DNA from: Microbacterium lacus
GTDB taxonomy: Bacteria; Actinomycetota; Actinomycetes; Actinomycetales; Microbacteriaceae
Direction of reading: 5' to 3'
Length of the DNA stretch: 64,000 nt
NCBI RefSeq assembly: GCF_002812805.1
Contig: NZ_NMUM01000019.1
Span: 1 to 64,000 of the forward strand
This document shows positions 50,495 to 59,794 of this stretch, in pieces. The notes under the pieces are model-generated. The model did not search any database. It had not been told where the DNA came from and worked only from the letters and a program-made list of their open reading frames with translations. Position numbers and translations under genes: made by a program. How positions within the stretch are numbered: the first letter of the stretch is position 1; the number at the start of each line of letters is the position of its first letter.

Positions 50495-52560
50495 ACCGGG
50501 TCGGGAAGGGCCTGTCGGAGCTCCTCGAGCCACACCTGCGCATTGCCGTCCGAGGGGGCCCGCCAGTCGCCACGCGGCGAGAGCGACCCGGCGGCCGAAA
50601 CCTTCGGTCCGTTCGGCAGCGCCGAGCGCTTGAACTGGGCGAACCCGAAGTAACGCTTCAGGAACACCTCGAGCCAGCGCACGATCGTCGGCAGGTCGTA
50701 GGCGACCCGGGCGTCGTCGGGGAATCCCGGGGGCCAGCCCGAGGCATCCGCATCGCTCCACGCTTCGGATGCGAGGAAGGCGATCTTGGAGGGCCGGAAC
50801 CCGTAGCGAAGCACGTGGAAGAGCGTGAAGTCGTGCAGGGCGTAGGGGCCGACGAGCGACTCGGTCGACTGCGTCGCCCCGTCTGCATCCGCGGGCACGA
50901 GTTCGGGGCTGATCTCGGTATCGAGCACCGATTGCAGAACGGCGGCTTCGGCCGCATCCACGCCCTCACCCGCGGCGATGACCCAGCGGATGATGTGCTG
51001 GATCAGGGTCTTGGGTACGCCGGTGTTCACGGCGTAGTGGCTCATCTGGTCGCCGACGCCGTAGGTCGCCCAGCCGAGCGCCAGCTCGGACAGATCGGAC
51101 GTACCGATGACGATCCCGCCGTTCTGGTTGGCGAGGCGGAAGAGGTAATCCGTGCGCAGGCCCGCCTGAACGTTCTCGAAGGTCACGTCGTAGACCGGCT
51201 CGCCGCCGCTGAAGGGGTGCCCGATCTTCTCGAGCATCTCGTTCGCCGCGTCGCGGATGTCGATCGTCTCGATCGAGGCGCCGACGGCCTCCGCGAGGGC
51301 GATCGCGTTGGACTTCGTGTGGTCGCTCGTCGCAAAGCCGGGCATCGTGTACGCCAGGATGTCGGAGCGCGGCCGGCCCATCCGGTCCATCGCGCGAGCG
51401 ATGACGAGCAGCGCGTGCGTCGAGTCGATCCCGCCGCTGACGCCGATCACGGGCTTCGGATCGCCGATCGCGCTCAGCCGCTGAACGAGTCCCGTGACCT
51501 GGATGTTGAACGCCTCGTAGCAGTCCTGGGCGAGGCGCGCGGGGTCGTCGGGCACGAAGGGGAAGCGGTCGAGGGGGCGCCGGAGCCCCGTCTCGCCCGC
51601 GGGAACACCGAGCGTGAACGGAACCGTGACGAACGAGCCGGTGCGCGCGGCGTGGGTGCGCCGGTTGTCGTCGAACGTGCCCTGGCGGGCCCGGTCCTGG
51701 CGGATCCGGTCGAGGTCGACATCCGCGACCGAGCGACGCGGACCATCCGGAAAGCGTTGCGTCTCGGCGAGCAGTCCGCCGAGCTCGTAGATCATGGTCT
51801 GCCCGTCCCACGACAGGTCGTTGGTCGACTCGCCCTGGCCGGCCGCGGCGTAGACGTATGCCGACAGGCAGCGGAACGACTGAGCGCGACACAGGATGGC
51901 GCGCTCGTCGGCGCGGCCGATCGTGATGGGGCTACCCGAGAGGTTCAGCAGAACGGTCGCGCCCGCGAGCGCAGCTTCGGACGAGGGTGGGATCGGAACC
52001 CACACGTCCTCGCACACCTCGGCGTGCAGCACGAGCCCGGGCACGTCTTCGGCGTCGAAGAGCAGGTTCGGCCCGAACGGTGCCTCCATGCCACCGACCG
52101 AGATCCAGCGCGCATCCTCGCTCAGTTCGTCGCCCGCGGCATACCACCGGCGCTCGTAGAACTCGCGATAGGTGGGCAGGTACGACTTCGGCACGACGCC
52201 CAGCAGTTCACCGCCGTGGATCACCACGGCGCAGTTGTACACGCGGTTGCGGTGCCGCAGCGGCGCACCCACGACGAGCACGCTCATCAGATCGCGGGAT
52301 GCCTCGACCAGGCGCGCGATCGCGGCCTCGGTCGCATCCAGCAGGGCGTCCTGAAGCACGAGGTCTTCGATCGCGTACCCGGTCAGGCAGAGTTCGGGGA
52401 AGACGGCGACCGCGACGGCATCGGCGTGGCACTCGCGGGCCGTCGTCAGCACGGCCTCCGCGTTCGCTGCGGGGTCACCGATACGCACCGGGATCGTGCA
52501 CGCCGCCACGCGCGCAAAACCGTGGCGATAGGCGTTGCGGAACGGAAGGCCGGCGGTCAT
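50491..52560 (-). CDS. nadE: Glutamine-dependent NAD+ synthetase
   Basis: 689 aa two-domain enzyme that amidates nicotinic acid adenine dinucleotide to NAD+. The N-terminal nitrilase-like glutaminase has Glu in AVFPELCLTGYA, Lys in GVVPKSYLPTYREFYE and Cys in LHAEVCEDVWVP. The C-terminal synthetase has the P-loop PVIGVSGGIDSTHALL, then NGGIVIGTSDLSELALGWATYGVGDQMSHYAVN. Length matches the long actinobacterial form. The ATG at 52560 is preferred; a longer frame reaches 52644 but runs into the divergent MFS promoter. Confidence 0.95.
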   Translation of the reverse strand: MTAGLPFRNAYRHGFARVAACTIPVRIGDPAANAEAVLTTARECHADAVAVAVFPELCLTGYAIEDLVLQDALLDATEAAIARLVEASRDLMSVLVVGAPLRHRNRVYNCAVVIHGGELLGVVPKSYLPTYREFYERRWYAAGDELSEDARWISVGGMEAPFGPNLLFDAEDVPGLVLHAEVCEDVWVPIPPSSEAALAGATVLLNLSGSPITIGRADERAILCRAQSFRCLSAYVYAAAGQGESTNDLSWDGQTMIYELGGLLAETQRFPDGPRRSVADVDLDRIRQDRARQGTFDDNRRTHAARTGSFVTVPFTLGVPAGETGLRRPLDRFPFVPDDPARLAQDCYEAFNIQVTGLVQRLSAIGDPKPVIGVSGGIDSTHALLVIARAMDRMGRPRSDILAYTMPGFATSDHTKSNAIALAEAVGASIETIDIRDAANEMLEKIGHPFSGGEPVYDVTFENVQAGLRTDYLFRLANQNGGIVIGTSDLSELALGWATYGVGDQMSHYAVNTGVPKTLIQHIIRWVIAAGEGVDAAEAAVLQSVLDTEISPELVPADADGATQSTESLVGPYALHDFTLFHVLRYGFRPSKIAFLASEAWSDADASGWPPGFPDDARVAYDLPTIVRWLEVFLKRYFGFAQFKRSALPNGPKVSAAGSLSPRGDWRAPSDGNAQVWLEELRQALPDPV

Positions 52561-52578
52561 CACCCCAGTTTGGCACCT

Positions 52579-52584
52579 TAGAGT
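52579..52584 (+). promoter_or_regulatory. Leaderless -10 box TAGAGT of the MFS gene
   Basis: TAGAGT lies 7 nt before the ATG at 52592. It sits in the 31-bp gap to divergent nadE. Confidence 0.5.
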
Positions 52585-52591
52585 TGTCAGG

Positions 52592-54067
52592 ATGAGTACG
52601 GCACCCCCGGAAGAGCCCCCGCGCACGCAGGAGATAAAGCTCACCGACCGTCATCGTTGGCGTGCCTACTGGGTCTGTGTCGGTGTCGCCGCGCTCACGA
52701 TCCTCGACCTGAGCAAGGTCAACGTGGCCCTGCCCTCGATCGAGAAGGCGTTCGGTGCCGGATCGACCGAGCTGCAGCTCGTCGTCTCGGGATACGTGCT
52801 GGCTTTCGGTCTGGCGCTCGTTCCGATGGGGCGTCTCGGCGACCAACGTTCCCGACGGGTCCTGTTCATCGTCGGCCTGTCCCTCTTCACCGTAACGAGT
52901 CTTGCCTGCGCCCTCGCGCAGGACGTGACCTTCTTGCTCGTCGCGCGTCTCATCCAGGGTGTCGCGGCCGGCATCCAGATGCCGCAGGTCCTCGGTCTGA
53001 TCCAGCAGCTGTTCCGCGGGGCGGAGCGCGGCAAGGCCTTCGGCCTGTTCGGGGCGAGCATCGGCATCGCGACGGCCTTCGGCCCCACGCTCGGCGGCTT
53101 GGCGATTGCGATCGGCGGTCCGACCGACGGATGGCGCGGCATCTTCTGGATGAACGTTCCCCTCGCGCTCATCGCGATCGCGGCGGCGATCTGGCTGCTG
53201 CCGGCGACGCGGACGAAGTCCCGGCGAAAGCTCTCCCTCGACCCGGTCGGCATCCTGCTCTTCGGGCTCGCGGTCATCTCGCTGCTGTGGCCGTTCCTGT
53301 TCACGACGGGTTCGCCGAGCGATGACCCGAACCGGTGGTGGCTGCTCGTGCCATCCGTCCTCTTCATCGGGGCGTTCATCGTGTGGGAGCGCGCGTACGA
53401 GGCTCGGGGTCATCAGCCGCTCGTGCCTCTCGGACTGTTCGGTGTGTCGTCATACCGCAACGGAACGGTCCTGGCGACGGCCTACTTCGCCGCGCTCCCG
53501 GCGCTCTTCCTGCTCACGACGCTGTTCCTGCAGACCGGCGTCGGGCTCGAGCCGGTCTTCGCGGGCATGGTCACGATCGGATTCGCGCTCGCGAGCGCGC
53601 TGACGTCGTGGTTCGGCGGCCTCTGGGTCAACCGCATCGGCCGCCCCCTCGTCGTATGGGGGCTCGCGATCATGCTCGTGAGCACGGCGGGCCTCGTCGT
53701 CACCGCGCTCTACGTCCCGTCGGGCGCGATCATCTGGGTCATGGCGGCCATCATGATCGTCGCCGGTGCGGGCGGAGGCCTCGTCGTCTCACCCAACCAG
53801 ACGCTCGCCCTCGCCAATATCCCCCCCAAGCGCGGTGGACTCGCGGGCTCTGTCGGGCAGCTCGGTCAGCGCATCGGAACATCGATCGGCACCGCGATCG
53901 CCCTCGCCTTCTTCTACGCGACGGTCTACAGCGAGACCGACACCGCGCCGACCATCGTCGTCTACCACGACGCGTACGCGATCGGAATGGTCACGGTCGG
54001 TGTCGGACTCGCACTCGCCTTCGTGATCTCGCTCGTGGACCTGACGGCACGCGCCAAGTCGAAGTAG
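52592..54067 (+). CDS. MFS transporter, DHA2 (14-TM) drug exporter type
   Basis: 491 aa with about 14 membrane segments. N-terminal motif region LDLSKVNVALPSIEKAFGAGSTELQLVVSGYVLAFGLALVPMGRLGDQRSRR includes motif A (GRLGDQRSRR) and motif D1 (DLSKVNVALP). Motif C-like region: GASIGIATAFGPTLGG. It exports small molecules with proton antiport. Isolated gene, divergent from nadE; no regulator adjacent. Substrate unknown. Confidence 0.9.
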   Translation: MSTAPPEEPPRTQEIKLTDRHRWRAYWVCVGVAALTILDLSKVNVALPSIEKAFGAGSTELQLVVSGYVLAFGLALVPMGRLGDQRSRRVLFIVGLSLFTVTSLACALAQDVTFLLVARLIQGVAAGIQMPQVLGLIQQLFRGAERGKAFGLFGASIGIATAFGPTLGGLAIAIGGPTDGWRGIFWMNVPLALIAIAAAIWLLPATRTKSRRKLSLDPVGILLFGLAVISLLWPFLFTTGSPSDDPNRWWLLVPSVLFIGAFIVWERAYEARGHQPLVPLGLFGVSSYRNGTVLATAYFAALPALFLLTTLFLQTGVGLEPVFAGMVTIGFALASALTSWFGGLWVNRIGRPLVVWGLAIMLVSTAGLVVTALYVPSGAIIWVMAAIMIVAGAGGGLVVSPNQTLALANIPPKRGGLAGSVGQLGQRIGTSIGTAIALAFFYATVYSETDTAPTIVVYHDAYAIGMVTVGVGLALAFVISLVDLTARAKSK

Positions 54068-54121
54068 CTCGCCGGGCCGCTGTCTGAGGCCGCGGGTAGG
54101 GTCGCAGACGGAGAGGGTCCC

Positions 54122-57100
54122 GTGCGTTATATCGAGAACGAAGGCCGGCTGGTCACGAGCGCGAGCGACCTCAAAGCCGCGTCGGAATGCGAGTTCGCGT
54201 GGGTGCGGGCGATCGATGCCCGCCTCGGTCGTGTCCCCCAAGTCGTCGAGCCTGAAGACCTGACGCTCGAGCGGGCGGCGCGACTGGGCGATCGCCACGA
54301 GCAGCGGGTGCTGGATGAGTATCTGGCGGACGATCCGGATGGCGTGGCCACCATCGAGCAGGTCTCGTCGGGCGATGCTTCGGCGCTGGCAGAAGCCGTT
54401 CGGCTCACGAATGCGGCGCTCGCCGACCCATCCGTGCGGATCATCTATCAAGCGGCGTTCGCGACCCGTGACTTCGTCGGTTTCGCCGACTTCCTGGTTC
54501 GCGACGAGAACGGTCGCTGGCTGGTGCAAGACACCAAGCTCGCCCGCCGGGCGCGGGTCACCGCCCTCATGCAGCTGGCGGCATACGTCGAGCGTCTCGA
54601 CGATCTAGGTGTCGAGCGCTCGGATCGCGTCGAGTTGCTGCTCGGCGACGGCACCACGAGTTCACACCTCGTCGACGACATCCTGCCCGTCTACCGGCTG
54701 CGCTACGCGCGCCTGATCGAACTGATCGAGAGCCGTCAGGTCGAGCTGGGTGCGGGGGGAGCGCCGACCGCGTGGGGGGACGACCGGTACTTCGCCTGCG
54801 GTCGATGCGCGACCTGCCAGATCGAGGTCGAGGCATCCCGCGACCTGCTCCTCGTCGCGGGCATGCGGCCGCTGCAGCGCACGAAGCTTCGGGCGGCGGG
54901 CATCCGCACGCTGGACGACCTCTCGGTCGCGCAGACGCCGCCTTCGACCCTGAACGCGGACGTCTTCGGCCTTCTGCGGACGCAGGCGCAGCTGCAGCGT
55001 GCGTCCGAGATCGCCGCGACCGACGCGCCCGACGCCGTCCCTGCGCCGGTGTATCGCGTCGTCGACCGTGCGGGACTCGCGGCGCTGCCCCCGGCCGACC
55101 CGGGTGACCTGTTCTTCGACTTCGAGGGCGACCCGCTCTACACAGAGGGAACGGGGACGGGAACGGGAACGGGCACGGGCGCGAGTACCGGCACGGAGTG
55201 GGGCATCGACTACCTGTTCGGCTGGGTCGACGAGAGCGAGACGTTCTCACGCCTCTGGGCGCACTCTTTCGCGGAAGAACGCGTGGCGCTCCAGCGCTTC
55301 CTCGACTTCGTGGATGTGCACCGCGCGGCTCATCCCGGCATGCACATCTACCACTACGCCCCCTACGAGCCCACTCATCTGCTCGCGATGGCTGCGCGCC
55401 ACGGCACGGGCGAGGCGCAGGTCGATCGGTTGCTTCGCGACGGGGTCTTCGTCGACCTCTACCCGATCGTGCGTCGTGCCCTGCGCGTCGGGTCGCGGTC
55501 GTACTCGATCAAGAAGCTCGAGCCGCTGTACATGGGGCACGAAACGCGTCAGAGCGACGTACAGCGCGGCGACGAGTCGATCGTCCGCTACGTCGAAGCG
55601 CGGATGCTTCAGGATGCGGGCGACGACGAGGGTGCGCGGGCGATTCTCGATGACATCGCCGACTACAACCGCTACGACTGCGTCTCGACCCGTCGTCTGC
55701 GCAACTGGTTGCGCGACCGCGCCGACGAACTCGGGATCGTCGCGATCGCCGACCCCGAACCCGACGCCGCCGGTTACGAACCCTCGCCGCGCGCCGTCGC
55801 GCTCATCGCGCTCGCCGAGTCGGCCGATGGCGAGGATGCCGCGGCCCTCCGCCTCGGATCGGCCGCGATCGACTACTACCCGCGCGAGGCGAAGAGCTAC
55901 TGGGCGACGCACTTCCTGCGCCTGCGCGAGCCCGTATCGGTGTGGGAGCAGAGTCGCGATGTCGCGGTCTTGGATGCGTCGCGCTGTGAGGTCGTCGAGG
56001 ACTGGCACCGTGCCGAGGGGCACCGGGTGGATCGACGCATCCTGCGCCTGCGCGGCGAACTCGCTCCCGGCACGCGCCTCTCGCCCGGAAGCGAGCCGTT
56101 CCTGCTTTACGAGCTGCCCGCGCCCTTCGTCTTCGAGGCATCGCCGCGGTGGTTGCATGCCGATCACCGCGGTCGCGTGTTGGAAGAGTTGGAGGACGGC
56201 GCGATCATCGAGGAGCGCGCTCGGGGCGGATTCACCTGGGGTGAACTCCCCATCGCGATCACGCCGGGCTCGCCGCCGCGTGCCCTGTCGCAGCAGGTCG
56301 CGATCGATGAGTGGGCCGACCGCGTGATCGCCGCGAGCCCCGCTTTCCCGACCGATGCGGCGACCGACCTGCTGCGCCGTCGCCCGCCGCGCCTGCGCGC
56401 GGGGCACCCGGTTGCCGCCGATCCGACAGATCCCGTTCCCGCGATCGTCGCGACGCTGCGCGACCTCGACCACAGCTACCTCGCCGTACAGGGCCCACCG
56501 GGCACCGGAAAGACGTACGTCGGCTCGCACGTGATCGAGCGTCTGGTGCGCGAGCACGCGTGGACGATCGGTGTCGTCGCGCAGTCGCACGCCGTCGTCG
56601 AGCACATGCTCGATCGGATCATCGACGCGGGTGTACCCGCCGCGCGGGTCGGCAAGGCGCCGAAGGACGATTCCGTGCCGGTGCGGTTCACCCCGCTGCA
56701 GAAGAACGGCGTCGCGGCATTCGCGGACGAGCACGCCCAGGCGGGGTTCGTGGTCGGCGGCACGGCGTGGGACTTCAGCCACGAGGGCCGCTTCCCCCGC
56801 GGTTCGCTCGACCTTCTCGTGATCGACGAGGCCGGGCAGTTCTCCCTCGCCTCCACCATCGCGGTCTCGGTTGCAGCGCAACGCCTGCTCCTGCTCGGTG
56901 ACCCGCAACAGCTGCCGCAGGTCAGCCAGGGCACCCATCCCGAACCCGTCGACACGTCGGCGCTCGGATGGATCATGGATGGGTCCGCAGTGCTGCCCGA
57001 CGCTTTCGGGTATTTCTTGCCCGAGAGTCGGCGGATGCATCCGCTCGTCGCCCTGCCCGTGTCGAACCTGTCGTACGCCGGGCGGCTGGCCTCACACCGC

Positions 57101-57670
57101 TCCGCAGCGCTCCGATCCATCGATGGCGTCGAGCCTGGCCTTCATCGGGTTCCGATCGAGCATCACGGCAACGCCACGGCATCGGTCGAAGAGGCGGCTG
57201 CAGTCGTGGATCTCGTGCGTGGGCTGATCGGCACCTCGTTCACCGATCTCGCGCGAGACGGCGGAGAACCCCGGGTAGTCGCCCCGCGGCTGCTCACGGC
57301 GGATGACATCATCATCGTGACGCCCTACAACGCACAGGCGGCGACCGTGTTGGCCGCCCTCGCTGAGGCGCAGTTGCCGCCCGTCCGCGTCGGAACGGTC
57401 GACAAGTTCCAGGGGCAAGAGGCCGCGGTGTCGATCGTTTCGCTCGCCGCGTCGTCGGGGCGGGATGCGCCCCGTGGACTCGAGTTCTTGTTGCTCGCGA
57501 ACCGTCTGAACGTCGCGATCTCGCGCGCCGAAGTGGCCGCGTTCCTCGTCTATTCGCCGGGCTTGCTCGACGATCTGCCGCACACCCCCGAGGGTGTGGC
57601 CCGGCTCAGTGGCTTCGCGCGGCTGGTGGAAGATCCAGGCGCTTCGTCAGCCCGACCACGGCGGCCGTGA
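54122..57670 (+). CDS. TM0106-family Fe-S RecB-like nuclease fused to SF1 helicase
   Basis: 1182 aa. Residues 1-240 form a RecB/Cas4-like PD-(D/E)XK nuclease (FVGFADFLVRDENGRWLVQDTKL), with Cys23 and a CxxCxxC triad (Cys226, 229, 232) that should ligate a 4Fe-4S cluster. Residues about 325-545 are an RNase H-like exonuclease domain (FFDFEGDPL; later IADYNRYDCVSTRRL). Residues about 760-1165 are a UvrD/Dna2/UPF1-like helicase (Walker A VQGPPGTGKTY, VIDEAGQFSLAS, GDPQQLPQ, TVDKFQGQEA, RLNVAISRAE). Role in DNA repair or defence is not established. GTG start, GAGAGGG upstream. Its last 65 nt overlap convergent gntK. Confidence 0.88.
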   Translation: MRYIENEGRLVTSASDLKAASECEFAWVRAIDARLGRVPQVVEPEDLTLERAARLGDRHEQRVLDEYLADDPDGVATIEQVSSGDASALAEAVRLTNAALADPSVRIIYQAAFATRDFVGFADFLVRDENGRWLVQDTKLARRARVTALMQLAAYVERLDDLGVERSDRVELLLGDGTTSSHLVDDILPVYRLRYARLIELIESRQVELGAGGAPTAWGDDRYFACGRCATCQIEVEASRDLLLVAGMRPLQRTKLRAAGIRTLDDLSVAQTPPSTLNADVFGLLRTQAQLQRASEIAATDAPDAVPAPVYRVVDRAGLAALPPADPGDLFFDFEGDPLYTEGTGTGTGTGTGASTGTEWGIDYLFGWVDESETFSRLWAHSFAEERVALQRFLDFVDVHRAAHPGMHIYHYAPYEPTHLLAMAARHGTGEAQVDRLLRDGVFVDLYPIVRRALRVGSRSYSIKKLEPLYMGHETRQSDVQRGDESIVRYVEARMLQDAGDDEGARAILDDIADYNRYDCVSTRRLRNWLRDRADELGIVAIADPEPDAAGYEPSPRAVALIALAESADGEDAAALRLGSAAIDYYPREAKSYWATHFLRLREPVSVWEQSRDVAVLDASRCEVVEDWHRAEGHRVDRRILRLRGELAPGTRLSPGSEPFLLYELPAPFVFEASPRWLHADHRGRVLEELEDGAIIEERARGGFTWGELPIAITPGSPPRALSQQVAIDEWADRVIAASPAFPTDAATDLLRRRPPRLRAGHPVAADPTDPVPAIVATLRDLDHSYLAVQGPPGTGKTYVGSHVIERLVREHAWTIGVVAQSHAVVEHMLDRIIDAGVPAARVGKAPKDDSVPVRFTPLQKNGVAAFADEHAQAGFVVGGTAWDFSHEGRFPRGSLDLLVIDEAGQFSLASTIAVSVAAQRLLLLGDPQQLPQVSQGTHPEPVDTSALGWIMDGSAVLPDAFGYFLPESRRMHPLVALPVSNLSYAGRLASHRSAALRSIDGVEPGLHRVPIEHHGNATASVEEAAAVVDLVRGLIGTSFTDLARDGGEPRVVAPRLLTADDIIIVTPYNAQAATVLAALAEAQLPPVRVGTVDKFQGQEAAVSIVSLAASSGRDAPRGLEFLLLANRLNVAISRAEVAAFLVYSPGLLDDLPHTPEGVARLSGFARLVEDPGASSARPRRP
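55148..55179 (+). repeat. In-frame hexanucleotide tandem repeat
   Basis: About five imperfect copies of GGAACG/GGGACG encode alternating Gly-Thr (residues about 343-353) right after FFDFEGDPLYTE in the RNase H-like domain. The six-base unit keeps frame on slippage, so copy number could vary without inactivating the gene. Confidence 0.75.
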
Positions 57671-58166
57671 CCAGATCGTCGACGGGCAGGCTCGCATCGA
57701 CGGCGAAACCCTCCTCGTCGGCGTCGAGGGGTTCGAGTGTTGCGAGCTGGGAGGCGAGCAGAGAAGCGGGCATGAAGTGGCCCTCACGCGCCCCGGCGCG
57801 GATGGCGAGAACGTCCGCGGGGGCATCGAGATGCACGAACACCGCGCCGGGCGCGGTGGTGCGGATGGCGTCACGGTAGCGCCGCGCGAGAGCGGAACAG
57901 GCGATCACCGCGCCGCCGGACTGTTCGGCCAGCGCCATGCCCACCCGCCCGAGCCACGGCATCCGCTCGATATCGGTCAACGGGATACCCGCCGCCATCG
58001 ACGCGACCGCGGCCCCATCGTGCAGGTCGTCCGCATCCAGGAAGGGGATACCGAGGCGTTCGGCGAGGGCTGAGCCCACGGTCGACTTACCGACGGCCGA
58101 GACGCCCATGACCACGATCCGTGCGGGTACGGAATGCTCGGACGACGGCTCTGTCGGGGCGCTCAT
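57606..58166 (-). CDS. gntK: Gluconokinase
   Basis: 186 aa P-loop kinase phosphorylating D-gluconate to 6-phosphogluconate for the pentose phosphate pathway. Walker A VVMGVSAVGKSTVG; substrate region FLDADDLHDGAAVASMAAGIPLTDIERMPWL; IACSALARRYRDAIR; and FVHLDAP and GREGHFMPASLLASQLATLEPL-like (AREGHFMP) segments. Length is typical. No gluconate permease is adjacent. Its C-terminal codons overlap the 3' end of the nuclease/helicase gene on the other strand by 65 nt. Confidence 0.92.
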   Translation of the reverse strand: MSAPTEPSSEHSVPARIVVMGVSAVGKSTVGSALAERLGIPFLDADDLHDGAAVASMAAGIPLTDIERMPWLGRVGMALAEQSGGAVIACSALARRYRDAIRTTAPGAVFVHLDAPADVLAIRAGAREGHFMPASLLASQLATLEPLDADEEGFAVDASLPVDDLVTAAVVGLTKRLDLPPAARSH

Positions 58167-58259
58167 CCCTCCACGTTATCGCGGGCCCGCGATCGGTACC
58201 CGCCACGCCGAAACGCGATCCTCCAGCGCCGCTGTGCCCGGATCCGCCACACTGATCGC

Positions 58260-58634
58260 ATGAAAACCCGAATCCTGGCCCTTGCTGCCGCTGCCGTGTT
58301 CGCCTCGTTCGCCCTCGCGGGCTGCTCGTCCTCGGGGGATGACAGTGAAGTCATCGCCCCCGTCATCATGTCCGCCGAAGAACTGCAGGGCGCGAGCGTC
58401 GAACTGCGCGTCGGCCAAGGCCTCGACATCACGACGGGCGACCTGGCGGAAGACAGCTACTCGGCCGAGATCGCCGACTCGTCGATCGTGAGCTTCTCGA
58501 AGGGTGGCGAGCGCGATGGCGCGACCTTCAACCCGGGGCTCATCGGCGAGGCTGTCGGCGAGACCGAAGTCACCCTCACGAACGAACAGGGCGGCATTCA
58601 GCCGGTCGAGTTCACCGTGACGGTGACCGAGTAG
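58260..58634 (+). CDS. Small lipoprotein of unknown function
   Basis: 124 aa. Signal peptide MKTRILALAAAAVFASFALAGC with lipobox ALAGC (Cys22) predicts lipid attachment by Lgt/Lsp. The mature part is acidic and beta-rich (ELRVGQGLDITTGDLAEDSYSAEIADSSIVSFSKG, then GEAVGETEVTLTNEQGGIQPVEFTVTV), resembling a small Ig- or protease-inhibitor-like (chagasin/BIG) sandwich. No binding partner can be inferred. CACACT 6 nt before the ATG is a weak leaderless -10. It converges on upp with a 3-nt gap. Confidence 0.8.
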   Translation: MKTRILALAAAAVFASFALAGCSSSGDDSEVIAPVIMSAEELQGASVELRVGQGLDITTGDLAEDSYSAEIADSSIVSFSKGGERDGATFNPGLIGEAVGETEVTLTNEQGGIQPVEFTVTVTE

Positions 58635-58637
58635 GAC

Positions 58638-59270
58638 TTAGACGGTTCCGTACAGTCGATCGCCCGCGTCGCCGAGTCCCGGAACGATGTAGCCCTTTTC
58701 GTTGAGCCGCTCATCGAGCGCGCCCAGCACGAGGGTCACATCGCGTCCGGCGACTTGGCGCTCGATCGCCGCGACACCCTCCGGGGCTGCCAGCAGGCAG
58801 ATCGCGGTGACGTCCTGTGCGCCGCGGTTGAACAAGAACTCGATGGCGGCTCCCAGAGATCCGCCCGTTGCCAGCATGGGGTCGAGCACGAAGCACTGGC
58901 GATCGCTGAGATCGTCGGGCAGTCGCTCGGCGTAGGTCGAGGGCTCGAGTGTCTCTTCGTTGCGGACCATACCCAGGAACCCGACCTCGGCGGTCGGCAG
59001 AAGCGTGACCATGCCCTCGAGCATCCCGAGACCCGCGCGGAGGATGGGAACGACGAGCGGACGCGGGTCGCCGATCCGCACACCCATGGTCGTCGTTACC
59101 GGAGTCTGGATCTCGACCTCTTCGACCCGGACGGCGCGGGTCGCCTCGTAGGCGAGCAGCGTCACCAGCTCGGAGGTGAGTTGACGGAACACCGGCGAGG
59201 GGGTGCGCTTGTCGCGCAGCACCGTCAGCTTGTGGGTGATGAGGGGATGATCGGCGACATGCACACGCAT
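58638..59270 (-). CDS. upp: Uracil phosphoribosyltransferase
   Basis: 210 aa enzyme joining uracil and PRPP to UMP in pyrimidine salvage. N-terminal [29 protein letters not shown]; then [24 protein letters not shown] loop [14 protein letters not shown]; and the C-terminal uracil site [23 protein letters not shown] (complement of 59277-59282) lies 6 nt before the ATG at 59270, fixing a leaderless start; an in-frame GTG two codons upstream lies within that spacer. Divergent from tadA. Confidence 0.95.
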   Translation of the reverse strand: MRVHVADHPLITHKLTVLRDKRTPSPVFRQLTSELVTLLAYEATRAVRVEEVEIQTPVTTTMGVRIGDPRPLVVPILRAGLGMLEGMVTLLPTAEVGFLGMVRNEETLEPSTYAERLPDDLSDRQCFVLDPMLATGGSLGAAIEFLFNRGAQDVTAICLLAAPEGVAAIERQVAGRDVTLVLGALDERLNEKGYIVPGLGDAGDRLYGTV

Positions 59271-59302
59271 AAACACAGGCTACCGAGTCGTATGCTCGGG
59301 GC

Positions 59303-59794
59303 GTGACCGTCGCAGCCCCGGGCAACTCGCCCGCCGACTCCACCGCCATGGCTCGCGCGCTCGCGCTCGCGGCCGAGGCGGGTGCCGCGGGCGACGTCCC
59401 GGTGGGGGCGGTCGTGACGGATGCCGCGGGCGTCATCATCGCCGAGGGCCGCAACGAACGCGAGGTGACGGGGGATCCGACCGCGCATGCCGAGGTCCTG
59501 GCTCTTCGCCGAGCTGCCGAGGTCGCGGGGTCGTGGAACCTCGAGGGTCATTCGCTCGTTGTGACGCTCGAACCCTGTGTGATGTGCGCGGGCGCGCTGT
59601 TGCAGGCCCGGATTTCGCGTGTCGTCTTCGGATCGTGGGACGCCAAGGCGGGCGCCGCGGGTTCTGTCTACGACGTCGTCCGCGATCGGCGGTTGCCCTA
59701 CCGCGCCGAGGTCGTCGGGGGAGTGGCGGCCGAAGAATCCGCTGCGCTGCTCGGGACGTTCTTCGAAACGCGCAGGATGTCCGGCTCGAGGTAG
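59303..59794 (+). CDS. tadA: tRNA-specific adenosine deaminase
   Basis: 163 aa zinc deaminase converting A34 to inosine in tRNA-Arg(ACG) so it can read CGN codons. HAE in DPTAHAEVLALRRAAEVAGSWNLEG and PCxxC in LEPCVMCAGALLQARISRVVFGSWD are complete, and AGAAGSVYDVVRDRRL follows the family. GTG start with TATGCT 6 nt upstream (59291-59296), a clean leaderless case. The final 97 nt overlap the convergent cation transporter gene. Confidence 0.92.
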   Translation: MTVAAPGNSPADSTAMARALALAAEAGAAGDVPVGAVVTDAAGVIIAEGRNEREVTGDPTAHAEVLALRRAAEVAGSWNLEGHSLVVTLEPCVMCAGALLQARISRVVFGSWDAKAGAAGSVYDVVRDRRLPYRAEVVGGVAAEESAALLGTFFETRRMSGSR

